Shown here: piece after piece, positions 8,824 through 18,183 of the stretch | Layout of the letters: every line of letters begins with the position of its first letter | How positions within the stretch are numbered: position 1 is the stretch's first letter | Source: Mycobacteriales bacterium | GTDB lineage: Bacteria > Actinomycetota > Actinomycetes > JAFAQI01 > DASSKL01 | DNA: 64,000 nt | Direction of reading: 5' to 3' | Assembly: GCA_035690485.1 (NCBI GenBank) | Contig: DASSKL010000066.1 | Location: 30,560-94,559 of the forward strand | The notes under the pieces: generated by a model | What the model was told of the DNA's origin: nothing | What the model saw: the letters and a program-made list of their open reading frames with translations, nothing else | The model's database searches: none | Translations under genes and position numbers: made by a program

Positions 8824-9470
8824 CCGGCGACGACGCGAGGGTCGCCCTGGTCGAGACCAGCCGCCGGATGGTCCGTGACGGGCTCTGCATCGGTACGTCG
8901 GGCAACCTGAGCGTCCGGGCCGGCGACGACATCTACGTCACGCCGAGCGGCGTCCAGGTCGACGACCTCGTGCCGGCGGACATCTGCGTCGTCGACCCGG
9001 CCGGCGCGGTGCGCAGCGCACCGCGCCGGGTGACCTCCGAGCTGCCGCTGCACCTGGCGGTCTACGCCGCGAGCGACGTGGCCGGTGCCGTCGTACACAC
9101 CCACTCCCCCTACGCCACGGCGCTGTCGACGGTGGCGGTCGAGCTGCCCGCGATCCACTACACGATCAACGCGCTCGGCGGCCCGGTGCGGGTCGCGCCC
9201 TACGCGACGTTCGGCACGCCGGAGCTCGCCGGTCACGTGCGACGGGCGATCGACGGTCGTTTCGCCGCGATCCTTGCCAACCACGGCACGGTCGCTTATG
9301 CCGAATCGCTGGCGGAGGCCTACCGCCGGGCCGAGCTGCTCGAGTGGCTGGCGACCCTCTACTGGCGGGCCTGCCAGATCGGGGCGCCGGCCATACTCAC
9401 CGAGGCCCAACTCGGCGCGGTGCGCGAGCAGGCCCGGCGTACCGGCTACGGCGACTCGCTGGCGCCGTGA
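8820..9470 (+). CDS. Class II aldolase/adducin family protein
   Basis: A 216-residue protein resembling L-fuculose-phosphate aldolase and related lyases. Metal ligands typical of the family are visible: the [11 protein letters not shown] pair of histidines and a later histidine in ANHGTVAY, with TSGNLSVR near the N-terminus and a Ser-Glu-Leu before HLAVY. It begins with GTG overlapping the copA stop codon, so it is co-transcribed with the copper operon although no functional link is known. The exact sugar phosphate is not predictable. Confidence 0.85.
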   Translation: MTGDDARVALVETSRRMVRDGLCIGTSGNLSVRAGDDIYVTPSGVQVDDLVPADICVVDPAGAVRSAPRRVTSELPLHLAVYAASDVAGAVVHTHSPYATALSTVAVELPAIHYTINALGGPVRVAPYATFGTPELAGHVRRAIDGRFAAILANHGTVAYAESLAEAYRRAELLEWLATLYWRACQIGAPAILTEAQLGAVREQARRTGYGDSLAP

Positions 9471-9471
9471 G

Positions 9472-9990
9472 TCAGCGACCGACGAGGCTCGACCGGCCGT
9501 CGGTGCCCCACCACGAGGCCGTCGTCCGGGTGCCTTCCACGCGTGGGCCGATCTCCTCGTAGAGCCGCCGGTAGCCGGTGTGAGCGATCCGCCACGCGTC
9601 GCCCACCCTCACGTAGCGGTCCTCGTAGTAGGAGGCGCCACGCACCACGAGTCCCGGCTCCTCCAGCACGACGACGTCCTGCAGTGCCCACGAGCCGGTC
9701 GCGCTGCGCCCGTCCTCGCTCAGGCCGATCTCCGGGTGGCCGACCAGGTGGCTGGTCAGGATCCGCTCGGACCCCATCGAGGTGGTCAGGAACCCGACGA
9801 TCTCGGCCCGGCCCGTGAGAGTGATCGCCCCTCCGCCGTACGACGCGGTGCCGTCCTCGACGAACAGCTCACCCAGCTCGGTGAAGTGCTTCGTGTCGAG
9901 CAGCCGGCAGTAGCGGTACTTCAGCTGACGCAGCGCTTCGACGTCGACCAGCTGTGCGGCGCTCGGCGTCGTGAAGTGGCGGGCCTCCAT
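9472..9990 (-). CDS. SnoaL-like/NTF2-fold protein
   Basis: A 172-residue protein with the SnoaL-like pattern: VEALRQLKYRYCRLLDTKHFTELGELFVEDG, then a cone-shaped barrel ending in WRIAHTGYRRLYEEI. Such proteins act as small hydrolases, isomerases or ring-forming enzymes in steroid or polyketide chemistry; the role here is unknown. An upstream ATG at 10056 would overlap the divergent csbD-like gene, so ATG 9990 is preferred. It converges with the aldolase gene, one base apart. Confidence 0.7.
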   Translation of the reverse strand: MEARHFTTPSAAQLVDVEALRQLKYRYCRLLDTKHFTELGELFVEDGTASYGGGAITLTGRAEIVGFLTTSMGSERILTSHLVGHPEIGLSEDGRSATGSWALQDVVVLEEPGLVVRGASYYEDRYVRVGDAWRIAHTGYRRLYEEIGPRVEGTRTTASWWGTDGRSSLVGR

Positions 9991-10054
9991 GGGCAGCGGA
10001 TCGTAGCCGGGCAGCGAGGTTAGCCGCGCGGCGACGTCCGGGTAGGAACGGTGC

Positions 10055-10225
10055 ATGGGACTCATGGACAAGGCCAAGAACACCGCAGAGGAAACCGTAG
10101 GCAAGGCCAAGGAGACGACGGGCCGGGTGACCGGTGACCGTTCGATGGAGGCCGAGGGCAAGGTCGACCAGACCAAGGGCGACCTCAAGCAGGCGGGCGA
10201 GAAGGTGAAGGACGCCTTCAAGTAA
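10055..10225 (+). CDS. CsbD-family stress protein
   Basis: A 56-residue, highly charged, cysteine-free protein beginning MGLMDKAKNTAEETVGKAKE and ending in lysine-rich helices. This is the CsbD family, known from general stress regulons such as Bacillus sigma-B. The ATG at 10055 has AGGAA upstream and gives the usual MGxxDKAK start. Structure is probably a disordered or helical bundle; no enzymatic activity is known for the family. Confidence 0.85.
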   Translation: MGLMDKAKNTAEETVGKAKETTGRVTGDRSMEAEGKVDQTKGDLKQAGEKVKDAFK

Positions 10226-10243
10226 GACGTCCACCGCCCGCGT

Positions 10244-10426
10244 TCAGCGCAGTGCGGGTGCCTGCACGGCTGCTGCGTCGGCGACTGCTCGGCGCAGCAG
10301 CCGCAGCCCGTCCAGGAGCTGCCGGTCGGTGCGCCCGTCGAGGGAGCGCCCGGTGCGGCGTGCGATCCCGCGCAACTCGGCGGTCAGCTGGGAGGCGGGT
10401 GCGTCCGATCTACGAGCACTCGTCAC
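10244..10426 (-). CDS. Small hypothetical protein coupled to the upstream gene
   Basis: A 60-residue basic, helical protein (TAELRGIARRTGRSLDGRTDRQLLDGLRLLRRAVADAA). I recognise no family. Its GTG start overlaps the TGA of the preceding minus-strand gene in a GTGA junction, which is the main reason to believe it is translated. A frameshift joining the two frames is the alternative, since the last dozen residues of the upstream gene look non-coding. Confidence 0.4.
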   Translation of the reverse strand: MTSARRSDAPASQLTAELRGIARRTGRSLDGRTDRQLLDGLRLLRRAVADAAAVQAPALR

Positions 10427-11007
10427 GCAATAGGTATCGGCGCGGCAGTTGCCGCAATTGAGTGTTGTTGCCGGCAACGTTGCCGGGTGAGCGCGATCGC
10501 GTCGGCGAGCAGCCGGCGCAGCGCGACGTCGGCGTGCGGGCCGGCCACCCGGGCGATGTCGAGGACGGCGCCGTGAATCGCGCGCCCACCGGGGCCGTGC
10601 AGGTGGCTGCGCAGCAGCCGCCGGCGCCACCAGGTGAGCGGTCGCGGGTCGGCCGCCCGTCGCTCGCTGACCCGAAGCGCGTGGGTCAGGAAGAACCGGT
10701 CGGCCGGCCGTGCACCGTCCAGGGCGCGCCGGCAGCAGAGCGCGACGATCTCCGCGCCGACGCGCTCGTCCGCCGCGGAGGTACCGATCACCGAAGGGAT
10801 CATCGGCACCAGCGCCGCGCGGCCGGTGTCGCTGCTGCGGTCGTTGACCGCCCGCGCCAGCATGCCGAGCGCCGGGTGGGCCGAGCGCGGATGGTCGCTC
10901 CATCGTTCGCCGGCCAGCAGCGAGGCGATCTCCATGAAGCAGCCGCCTTGTTCGGGGCTGGCATGGCGGCCGGGGGACAGGATCGGGATCAACGTCGGCA
11001 CCGTCAT
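10423..11007 (-). CDS. Conserved actinobacterial hypothetical protein
   Basis: A 194-residue protein with a strongly conserved-looking N-terminal block (ILSPGRHASPEQGGCFMEIA, then SLLAGERWSDHPRSAHPALG, ending ARAVND). I recall similar sequences in many actinobacterial genomes without an assigned function. The rest is helical and arginine-rich. The start ATG 11007 removes a non-homologous extension. The invariant Cys-Phe-Met-Glu block may be functional, but nothing shows a reaction. Confidence 0.65.
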   Translation of the reverse strand: MTVPTLIPILSPGRHASPEQGGCFMEIASLLAGERWSDHPRSAHPALGMLARAVNDRSSDTGRAALVPMIPSVIGTSAADERVGAEIVALCCRRALDGARPADRFFLTHALRVSERRAADPRPLTWWRRRLLRSHLHGPGGRAIHGAVLDIARVAGPHADVALRRLLADAIALTRQRCRQQHSIAATAAPIPIA

Positions 11008-11144
11008 CGGAGACTCCCATCGCGCGCAGCCGACAGAGCAGGGAGCAGGGGTCCGAGACCCTCGTCGATCCTCCCCCTGGATCCCCGTGTTGGCCATACC
11101 CCTTCGCCGTCAGTCACGCGCGACTCCGGGCTCGCGCCGCTGCG

Positions 11145-11960
11145 TCAGCCCGCGGTCCAGTCGTCGAAATCGGTGGCGCGCTCTCCTGAGCGCAGCCGGC
11201 GGTCGATCGGGAAGCGCAGCTCGGTCGCGGCCACCACGAGAAGCAACGCGATCGGGATGGCGACGCAGCGCAGCTGCCAGCGATGTTGCAGGTAGCCGCC
11301 GAGGATGCCGCCCGCGGCGTAGACGCACCAGATGCCAGCGACAAGCCCGATCCGCCGTCCGGAGGGCTGTCCCGGCTGGACTCCCACCTCGGCGCGCAGG
11401 TAGCTCGGCTGGTTGCGCTGCAACGGTCCCCGGAGCAGGAGCCCGGCCAGCTCGTCGGACAACTGGGTCAGCATCCCCGACACGTACGTCGTGCGTACCG
11501 TGCGGCCGCTGATCTGCTGCAGCGTCGAGGTCTGCAGCCCCATGGCGATGACGGCCAGCGCGGCCAGCCCGTAGTACGTCGCGGTGTCTCTGCGCGCCAC
11601 CTGGCCGTGGGTCGCGGCCAGGCCGCCGAGGACCGCGAAGGCCACCAGCAGCCCCGCCTCGATGCCGATGACCAGCGCCGACGGCGAGCGCAGCGCCGCT
11701 CTGGTGCCGGCCTCCATCAGGATCGTGCCGACGGTGATCGCGATGACGAACAGGGCGACGGCGAACAGCGCCGGAGCCGCGCGCAGGACGACCCCGCTGC
11801 CCAGATAGACGCCTAGCCGGGTGCTGTTGCCGCTCATGTGCGCGGTGAACAGGTCGAGGGTCATGTAGCCGACCACGTCGACGAACCCCGCAACCCCCGC
11901 CAGCGTCACGGCGAGCAGTGCTCGCCGGTGGGGCCGGCCCACGCGGCTTGCGTCCGTCAC
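11145..11960 (-). CDS. YoaK/DUF1275 family membrane protein
   Basis: A 271-residue membrane protein with six or seven hydrophobic segments. Family hallmarks are near the N-terminus (AGFVDVVGYMTL, then FTAHMSGNSTRLG) and the central MGLQTSTLQQISGRTVRTTYVSGML. DUF1275 proteins are of unknown function; the strict N-terminal Met-Ser-Gly-Asn motif suggests transport or sensing. No neighbour suggests a pathway. Confidence 0.85.
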   Translation of the reverse strand: MTDASRVGRPHRRALLAVTLAGVAGFVDVVGYMTLDLFTAHMSGNSTRLGVYLGSGVVLRAAPALFAVALFVIAITVGTILMEAGTRAALRSPSALVIGIEAGLLVAFAVLGGLAATHGQVARRDTATYYGLAALAVIAMGLQTSTLQQISGRTVRTTYVSGMLTQLSDELAGLLLRGPLQRNQPSYLRAEVGVQPGQPSGRRIGLVAGIWCVYAAGGILGGYLQHRWQLRCVAIPIALLLVVAATELRFPIDRRLRSGERATDFDDWTAG

Positions 11961-12054
11961 GGAGTGCCTCCGTCCTCTCCTGCGTACGGCGCGAGGTGCA
12001 GCGCGTGCGCCGATGGGCGCCTACCCGCTGCGACGGCGATGCCACAATCCGGCC

Positions 12055-13254
12055 ATGACGCTGCTCGAGGACGCGCGTGCCCTGCAGGACGACCTGGTGC
12101 AGTTCCGGCGGAAGATGCACCGCGAACCGGAGATCGGGCTGCAGCTGCCGCGCACCCAGGAGCGCGTGCTCGCCGCGCTCGACGGCCTGCCGCTGGAGGT
12201 CTCGACCGGCTCGTCGCTGACCTCGGTCACCGCCGTGCTGCGCGGCTCGGCAGCCGGGCAGGCGCGACGGTCGGTGCTGCTGCGCGGTGACATGGACGCG
12301 CTGCCCGTCGTCGAGCGGTCGGGCGTCGACTTTGCAGCCGGCGGGGAGACCATGCACGCCTGCGGGCACGACCTGCACACGGCGATGCTGGTCGGGGCCG
12401 CTCGGTTGCTGTCCGCGCAGCGCGAGTCGTTGGCCGGCGACGTGGTCTTCATGTTCCAGCCCGGCGAGGAGGGCTACGACGGCGCGGCCCACATGGTCGG
12501 TGAGGGCGTCCTCGACGCCACCGGCCATCGGGTCGATGCCGCGCTCGCCCTGCACGTGACCAGCGGGCTGCTGCCACGCGGGCTGTTCGCCAGCCGGCCC
12601 GGCCCGGTGATGTCGGCGGCCGACGTGCTGCGGGTCACCGTGCGCGGCGCCGGAGGGCACGGCTCGTCGCCGCACCAGGCGAAGGACCCGATCCCGGCCG
12701 CCTGCGAGATGGTGACCGCGCTGCAGACGTTCGTGACCCGCCGGTTCAACGTCTTCGACCCGGTCGTCATCACGATCGGCGCCTTCCACGCCGGCACCGT
12801 GCACAACGTGATCCCCGACGACGCCTGCTTCGAGGCGACGGTCCGGTCGTTCTCTCGCGACGCGCACGAACGGGTGCTGGCCGAGTCGGTGCGGGTGTGC
12901 CAGGGCATCGCCGCCGCGCACGGCCTCGACGTGGAGGCCGTGGCCGAGGAGCTCTACCCGGTGACCGTCAACGCCGCCGGGTCGGTCGACGACCTGCAGG
13001 ACGTGATCCGCGAGGTGCACGGCGACAACCGGTTCGTCGAGCTGCCCAACCCGGTCGCAGGTTCCGAGGACTTCTCCCGCGTGCTCGACGAGGTGCCCGG
13101 CGTCATGGCGTTTCTCGGAGCCACCCCCGCCGATCGCGACCCGGCCACCGCGCCGTACAACCACTCGCCCGAGGCGGCGTTTGACGACGGCGTGCTGGCC
13201 GACGGGGTGGCGGTCTACGCGGAGTTCGCCCGCCGCGTGCTCGGCGCCGGCTGA
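12055..13254 (+). CDS. M20-family metal-dependent amidohydrolase
   Basis: A 399-residue enzyme of the hippurate hydrolase/N-acyl-L-amino acid amidohydrolase group. Metal-binding and catalytic motifs are intact: GDMDALPVVE, MHACGHDLHTAML, FQPGEEGYDGA and the C-terminal GSEDFSRVL. The dimerisation lid domain sits between. It would remove an acyl group from an amino acid or related amide in the cytosol. ATG 12055 starts the conserved part (MTLLEDARALQDDLVQFRR). It converges with the protease gene. Confidence 0.9.
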   Translation: MTLLEDARALQDDLVQFRRKMHREPEIGLQLPRTQERVLAALDGLPLEVSTGSSLTSVTAVLRGSAAGQARRSVLLRGDMDALPVVERSGVDFAAGGETMHACGHDLHTAMLVGAARLLSAQRESLAGDVVFMFQPGEEGYDGAAHMVGEGVLDATGHRVDAALALHVTSGLLPRGLFASRPGPVMSAADVLRVTVRGAGGHGSSPHQAKDPIPAACEMVTALQTFVTRRFNVFDPVVITIGAFHAGTVHNVIPDDACFEATVRSFSRDAHERVLAESVRVCQGIAAAHGLDVEAVAEELYPVTVNAAGSVDDLQDVIREVHGDNRFVELPNPVAGSEDFSRVLDEVPGVMAFLGATPADRDPATAPYNHSPEAAFDDGVLADGVAVYAEFARRVLGAG

Positions 13255-13261
13255 CCGGCCG

Positions 13262-14602
13262 CTACTGGGGCGGGCCGGATCCGAGCCGGACCTGCACGCT
13301 GCGCTGCCGGCCCGACCCGTCGACGTAGCCAACGCTGACCACGTCACCCGGCCGCTGGGCGAGCATGGCCGCACTCAGCGCGTCGGGGGAGTCGACCGGC
13401 TGCCCGTCGACCGCGGTGATGAGGTCGCCGGCGACGATGCCGGCCGCCTCGGCCGGGCCACCCGAGACGACCCCGGCGACCAGCGCACCGGAGGTCGGCG
13501 CGCCGAACCCGTTCTGGTCCCGCGCGGCCTGCACCTCGACGCCGAGCAGTGCCGTCGGCCCGATGTGCACGGTCGAGGACGCGTTGCCCGAGGAGATCTG
13601 GTGGGCGATGCGCAGCGCGTCGTCGATCGGGATCGCGTAGCCGTCGCCGCCGGTCGCGGAGAAGCGGAACCCGTCGGAGGCTGCGGTGTCCATGCCGATG
13701 ACCCGTCCCGACTGGTCGACCAGCGGGCCGCCCGAGTCGCCGGGCACGACGTCGGCGTTGGTCTCGATGAGGCCGGTCAGCTGCTCGGAGGTGCCGTCGG
13801 ACTCGTTGGAGGCGGTGATCGTCTGGTCGAGCGCGGTGACCGATCCTCCGGCGTACGACGGTTCGCCGCCGGTCCCCCCGGCGTTGCCGACGGCGACGAC
13901 CGCCTGGCCGACCCGCACGGCCGACGAGTTGCCCGTGCGCACGGTCTGCAGGCCGGACGCGCCGGCGAGCTGCAGGACGGCGACGTCGTGGCTGCGGTCG
14001 TAGCCGACGACGGTCGCGGCGTAGGTCTTGCCGTTGCCCACGTCGGTTGCGGTGATCTTCGTTGCGCCGGTGATGACGTGGTTGTTGGTGAGGATCTCGC
14101 CGCCGGGTGTCAGCACCATGCCGGTGCCGGCTGCCTGGGCCTGCTGGTAGCCGATCCACGTGTTGATGTCGACGATGCCGGGGGCCACGCGCCGGCCGAT
14201 GGAGGCGGCGTCGACGGGACCGGTCGTGCTGTTGGTTCCGCCGGAGCCGGCGTTGGTGCCGCCGGGACCCGCGTTGCCGCCGTATTGCCACCAGTGGTGG
14301 AAGCCGAACCCGTTGCCCGGCGCGGGCTGCCCGCTCTGCGCGGACGGCGAGGAGGCCGTGGGGTGGTGGAGGACCGCAGCGAGCGCCCCGCCGGCGATGC
14401 CCGAGACCAGGACGAGCAGGGCCGCGAGCAGCGCGGTGACGCGGTTCAGCCCGCGGTGGCGGTGCTCGACCGGCGCAGCGAGTGGTTCGCCGGGCGAAGG
14501 CGCAGCCGTCGCCTCGCCGTCGGTGGGAGCCGTCGCCGGCTGAGCCCACCAGGGCAGGTCGCGCTCGTCCACGGGTTCTCCCACTCGCCGTACGCCGGAC
14601 AT
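13262..14602 (-). CDS. Membrane-anchored HtrA/S1C serine protease with PDZ domain
   Basis: A 446-residue envelope protease. A cytoplasmic head (about 50 residues) precedes one transmembrane helix (LLAALLVLVSGIAGGALAAVL), then a Gly/Asn-rich linker, a trypsin-like domain with the triad His in ILTNNHVIT, Asp in RSHDVAVL and Ser in VPGDSGGPL, and a C-terminal PDZ domain (GVVSGGPAEAAGIVAGDLIT). This is the layout of mycobacterial HtrA/PepD-type proteases that handle misfolded exported proteins. It stands alone. Confidence 0.92.
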   Translation of the reverse strand: MSGVRRVGEPVDERDLPWWAQPATAPTDGEATAAPSPGEPLAAPVEHRHRGLNRVTALLAALLVLVSGIAGGALAAVLHHPTASSPSAQSGQPAPGNGFGFHHWWQYGGNAGPGGTNAGSGGTNSTTGPVDAASIGRRVAPGIVDINTWIGYQQAQAAGTGMVLTPGGEILTNNHVITGATKITATDVGNGKTYAATVVGYDRSHDVAVLQLAGASGLQTVRTGNSSAVRVGQAVVAVGNAGGTGGEPSYAGGSVTALDQTITASNESDGTSEQLTGLIETNADVVPGDSGGPLVDQSGRVIGMDTAASDGFRFSATGGDGYAIPIDDALRIAHQISSGNASSTVHIGPTALLGVEVQAARDQNGFGAPTSGALVAGVVSGGPAEAAGIVAGDLITAVDGQPVDSPDALSAAMLAQRPGDVVSVGYVDGSGRQRSVQVRLGSGPPQ

Positions 14603-14734
14603 CGTCCACCCGGCACGGTGCCCTGACTGGCTGAACGGAACCTGAGGACGGGCTGATCCGTGCCCCGGTTTCTCTCTCGGGGCCGAGGGTTAGGATGCCC
14701 TTAGTCATCAGCGTTTGTGGGGAAGGAAGCCCGG

Positions 14735-15637
14735 ATGGGGCTGGGAACCACGCTCGTGCTCGGGCTGATCGCCGGAGCGACGATCCTGTTCGGGCTGCCG
14801 CTGGGCCGGCTGCGCGCTCCCGCGCCGGGGCTGCGCGCGTTCCTCAACGCGGTGGCCGTCGGGATCCTGCTCTTCCTGGTCTGGGACGTGCTGTCGGCGG
14901 CATGGGAGCCGATCGACCAGGCACTGGTCCGGGTGCACGACGGGCACGGCGGCGGCGCGACCGCCGCGGGATACGGCGCGATCTTCGCGCTCGGGCTGGC
15001 GGTCGGCCTGCTGTCGCTGGTGTTCTACGAGCGCTGGATGTCCGGGCGCATTCGGCGGGGCGGCACCGGCCCGGCCCGGGGCGCGGCGGTGAAGTTCGGG
15101 CCCGGCGCGATGCACGTCGAGGAGCTGCCCGAGACCCGGCCACGGGGCATGGCCACCTGGTCGCCCGGCCGGCGCCTGGCCTTGCTGATCGCCGTGGGCA
15201 TAGGTCTGCACAACTTCGCCGAGGGGCTCGCCATCGGCCAGTCCGCGGCCAAGTCGGAGATCGCCCTCGCCACGCTCCTCGTCATCGGCTTCGGTCTGCA
15301 CAACGCCACCGAGGGCTTCGGCATCGTGGCGCCCCTTGCCGGCGACACGACCGACGACGGTCGCCCCGTGCGGCCTGGCTGGGGCTTCCTGCTCGCGATG
15401 GGCGCGATCGGTGGCGGGCCGACATTCCTCGGCACGGTGGTCGGGCACTCGTTCACGTCCGAGCCGGTCAGCGTCGTCTTCCTGACCCTCGCGGCCGGGT
15501 CGATCATCTACGTCGTGACACAACTGCTCGGTGTCGCGGCGAAGACCCGGCGCGGCGACCTGCTGGCCTACGGTCTGCTGCTGGGCCTGCTGCTCGGCTT
15601 CGGCACCGATGCCATCGTTTCCGCAGCGGGTGCCTGA
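14735..15637 (+). CDS. ZIP-family divalent metal transporter
   Basis: A 300-residue membrane protein. The two metal-site helices are clear: IGIGLHNFAEGLAIG and IGFGLHNATEGFGIV, each with the HNxxEG metal ligands of ZIP transporters, and a histidine-bearing loop (VHDGHGGG) lies earlier. It probably imports zinc, iron or manganese. ATG 14735 is preferred over the upstream GTG because GGAAGGAAG precedes it. The next small gene starts 10 bases after the stop and is probably co-transcribed. Confidence 0.88.
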   Translation: MGLGTTLVLGLIAGATILFGLPLGRLRAPAPGLRAFLNAVAVGILLFLVWDVLSAAWEPIDQALVRVHDGHGGGATAAGYGAIFALGLAVGLLSLVFYERWMSGRIRRGGTGPARGAAVKFGPGAMHVEELPETRPRGMATWSPGRRLALLIAVGIGLHNFAEGLAIGQSAAKSEIALATLLVIGFGLHNATEGFGIVAPLAGDTTDDGRPVRPGWGFLLAMGAIGGGPTFLGTVVGHSFTSEPVSVVFLTLAAGSIIYVVTQLLGVAAKTRRGDLLAYGLLLGLLLGFGTDAIVSAAGA

Positions 15638-15647
15638 GGGGGCCTCC

Positions 15648-15872
15648 GTGTTCGAGCGCTACGACCGCGTCGTCCGGTGCAAGGAAGGCCACCGGTTCAC
15701 CACGATCTGGGTGCCGATGGCGTCGCTCAAGGCGGTCCGGCTCGGTCGCCGCCGCTGGCAGCGCTGCCCTGTCGGGGGCAACTGGACGACGGTCACCCTC
15801 GTCGACGAGAGCACCCTCGACCCGCAGGAGCTGGCGGCCGCGCGGTCGGTGCACGACTCGCGCATCCCCTGA
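15648..15872 (+). CDS. Small Cys-containing hypothetical protein
   Basis: A 74-residue protein starting MFERYDRVVRCKEGHRFTTI with a second cysteine block RWQRCPVGGNW. The Cys-x-x-x-His and Cys pattern suggests a minimal zinc-ribbon-like fold, but only three clear ligands are visible. GTG 15648 has GAGGGGG upstream and sits 10 bases after the ZIP transporter, so a metal-related role is possible. I recall uncharacterised homologues in other actinobacteria. Confidence 0.65.
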   Translation: MFERYDRVVRCKEGHRFTTIWVPMASLKAVRLGRRRWQRCPVGGNWTTVTLVDESTLDPQELAAARSVHDSRIP

Positions 15873-15879
15873 CCGGGCC

Positions 15880-16608
15880 TCAGGTCGTCGCGCTGCTGCC
15901 CCGGCCTCTGGTGCGGGCCGCTTCGGCGGCCGCGATGAAGGGCGCCAGATCCGGCACGCGTGCGAAGGCCCGTCGCGGGTAGTGCAGCGAGAACACGAAC
16001 AGCGCCAGGGCGATCGGCCACGAGAACGCCGCGCGCGCCAGCAGGAACGTGTTGGTCGACTGGGTGGCGAGCAGCCACAGCTGCAGGCCGCCGCCGAGGA
16101 TGAGGTAGGCAGCCCAGGCGAGAGTCAGCCGCGAGAACACCTGCCGGTAGGCCGCGTGCGCGCGCACGTAGTCCTGAAACGGGTAGAAGACCCGGGCGAT
16201 CGCGCCGACCGCCGGCCGGGCGGCGACGACCGAGGCGAGGAAGGCCAGCCCGATGATGAAGTTGTTGATCACGCCCGGTCCGAAGAAGACCCCGCTCGAC
16301 TGCGTCAGGGCGCCGGCCGTGCCGCGCAGCGCGACGTAGCCCGCGGCGATCCAGACGACGACACCCACCCGCTGCCCGCGGAGGCGGCGTAGCGCGATCA
16401 ACGCCAGCGACCACAGCGTCGCTGCGACGATCGCCGACACGACGCCGGCGGTGCTGTTGAGCGCCAGGAACAGCACCAGCGGGATGACCGCGTCGGTCAG
16501 TGCCCGCGGGCCGAACTGGCGCACGACGCTGCGCAGGTTGGGCGGCGGGGGTACGTCGTCGAGCGGCTCGGGTGGCACCCCGGCGACGGCCAGGGACGCA
16601 TCGACCAT
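15880..16608 (-). CDS. VC0807-like/DUF3159-like membrane protein
   Basis: A 242-residue membrane protein with six hydrophobic segments and the diagnostic middle region LAFLASVVAARPAVGAIARVFYP, then VFSRLTLAWA. The same pattern recurs in the gene at 61956, making the two paralogues. Function is unknown; the family is often annotated as a putative intracellular septation-like protein, which I would not rely on. Confidence 0.75.
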   Translation of the reverse strand: MVDASLAVAGVPPEPLDDVPPPPNLRSVVRQFGPRALTDAVIPLVLFLALNSTAGVVSAIVAATLWSLALIALRRLRGQRVGVVVWIAAGYVALRGTAGALTQSSGVFFGPGVINNFIIGLAFLASVVAARPAVGAIARVFYPFQDYVRAHAAYRQVFSRLTLAWAAYLILGGGLQLWLLATQSTNTFLLARAAFSWPIALALFVFSLHYPRRAFARVPDLAPFIAAAEAARTRGRGSSATT

Positions 16609-16730
16609 GTGCCGAGCCTGCCCGATCCGGCCTCCGACGGCCAGGCAGGTCTACGGGGTGAGCAGCGAACCGCTGTGACCCGGATCACCTCCGGCGGCCC
16701 GTAACCATCGATGATTGCCGCGCGCACGAG

Positions 16731-18086
16731 GTGGATGATGCGCCCGTGGTCACCGCAGCCGCTGCACCGCGGCGCTTCCACTTCACGCCGCGCCGCCTGG
16801 CCTGGTCGCTGGACCGCACGCGCAGTATCGAGCTGTGGGACGAGGTCGGCGCGTTCACCCGCCGCGACGGCGTCAGCCGCTTCCGCTTCGCCGGACAGAC
16901 CAACTGGGTCGTCACCGACCCGGCCTGGTGCCGGCAGATCCTGACCGCGCCCTACGAGGTGGTCGCCCGAAGCGGGTCGTTTCGCAAGATCGGCGTGTTC
17001 CTCGGCGACAGCCTCATCACCACCGACGGCCCGCCGCACCGGCTGCGACGCCGGCAGGTGCAGCCGGCGTTCCAGCACCAGCGGCTCGAGACCTATGCCG
17101 ACAGCATGGTCGCGGCGGCGCAGGCCACCGCGCGGGCCTGGCGCGACGGGCAGCAGGTGCCGATGGAGCGCGAGATGGCCGCGCTCACGATGGACGCCAT
17201 CGGCCGGTCCGTCCTCGGCGTCGACGGTCGGGCGACGGCGGAGGTCATCGGCGGCTCGCTGGAGCGGCTGCTCCGCGCGCTGCCGCTGATGTTCGTGCCG
17301 CAGTTCGAGAAGGTCGCCCTGCAGCCGATCCCCGGGCTGCGGTGGCTGCGAGAGGCCTACGACACCCTCGACTCGGTGGCGCGCGACGCCGCTGCCCGTA
17401 GCGAGGCCGAGCTGGTCCAGTCGCTGCGCGAGGCCGCAGCCGACGTGCCGGAGCTGTCGGACGAGGACGTTCGGGACGAGCTGCTCACCCTGCTGCTCGC
17501 CGGCCACGAGACGACCGCGACGACGCTGACCTGGGTCTGGTGGCTCCTCGACCGCCATCCGCAGGTGGCCGCACGGTTGCGCGCGGAGCTCGGGTCGGTG
17601 CTCGGCGACAGAGTTCCGGCGTACGACGACGTCTCCCGCCTGCCCTACGTGCAGGCGGTCGTGGCGGAGACGCTGCGGCTGCGCCCCGCGGCGTGGATCC
17701 TCGAGCGCGAGGTCGTGGGCGACCTGTGGCTCGGGCCCTACCACCCGCCGCCCGGCACGGTGCTGCTGCTGCCGATCTACCTGTTGCACCGCGATCCGCG
17801 GGTCTGGGACGACCCGATGGTCTTCCGCCCCGAGAGGTGGCTGGGCGCCGACGGCAGCTACGACGAGACCGCACCCGGCCAGCCGCGCGGTGGCTACCTG
17901 CCCTTCGGCGCCGGGGCGCACGTCTGCATCGGCGCGTCGTTCGCCTGGACCGAGGCGGTGCTGGCGCTCGCCGTGCTGGCGCCGCGGTGGCGGCCCTCGC
18001 TCGCCCCCGGCGCCCGGATCGGCATCCGCGCCACGGTCACCATGCGCCCTGCGCACGGCATGCCGATGCAGCTGCACGCCGCCTGA
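16731..18086 (+). CDS. Cytochrome P450
   Basis: A soluble class I P450 of about 450 residues. Visible motifs: the oxygen-activating I-helix LLLAGHETTATTLTW, the K-helix ETLRLRP, the PERW region, and the heme-thiolate loop LPFGAGAHVCIG with the proximal cysteine. It resembles CYP102/CYP110/CYP4-like fatty-acid or terpene hydroxylases more than CYP105s. The substrate is unknown and no dedicated ferredoxin is adjacent. Start is uncertain: GTG 16731 gives the longest frame, while GTG 16746 has a better-spaced GAGGTGG. Confidence 0.92.
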   Translation: MDDAPVVTAAAAPRRFHFTPRRLAWSLDRTRSIELWDEVGAFTRRDGVSRFRFAGQTNWVVTDPAWCRQILTAPYEVVARSGSFRKIGVFLGDSLITTDGPPHRLRRRQVQPAFQHQRLETYADSMVAAAQATARAWRDGQQVPMEREMAALTMDAIGRSVLGVDGRATAEVIGGSLERLLRALPLMFVPQFEKVALQPIPGLRWLREAYDTLDSVARDAAARSEAELVQSLREAAADVPELSDEDVRDELLTLLLAGHETTATTLTWVWWLLDRHPQVAARLRAELGSVLGDRVPAYDDVSRLPYVQAVVAETLRLRPAAWILEREVVGDLWLGPYHPPPGTVLLLPIYLLHRDPRVWDDPMVFRPERWLGADGSYDETAPGQPRGGYLPFGAGAHVCIGASFAWTEAVLALAVLAPRWRPSLAPGARIGIRATVTMRPAHGMPMQLHAA

Positions 18087-18183
18087 CCGCCGAAACTTCC
18101 CGGCCGGTCGGGACGCGCGCCCATGACGGCGGGACAGCTGCCGGGCCAGCCTTGCCTCCTGTCCAGGCAGAGAGGTGGGGGAG

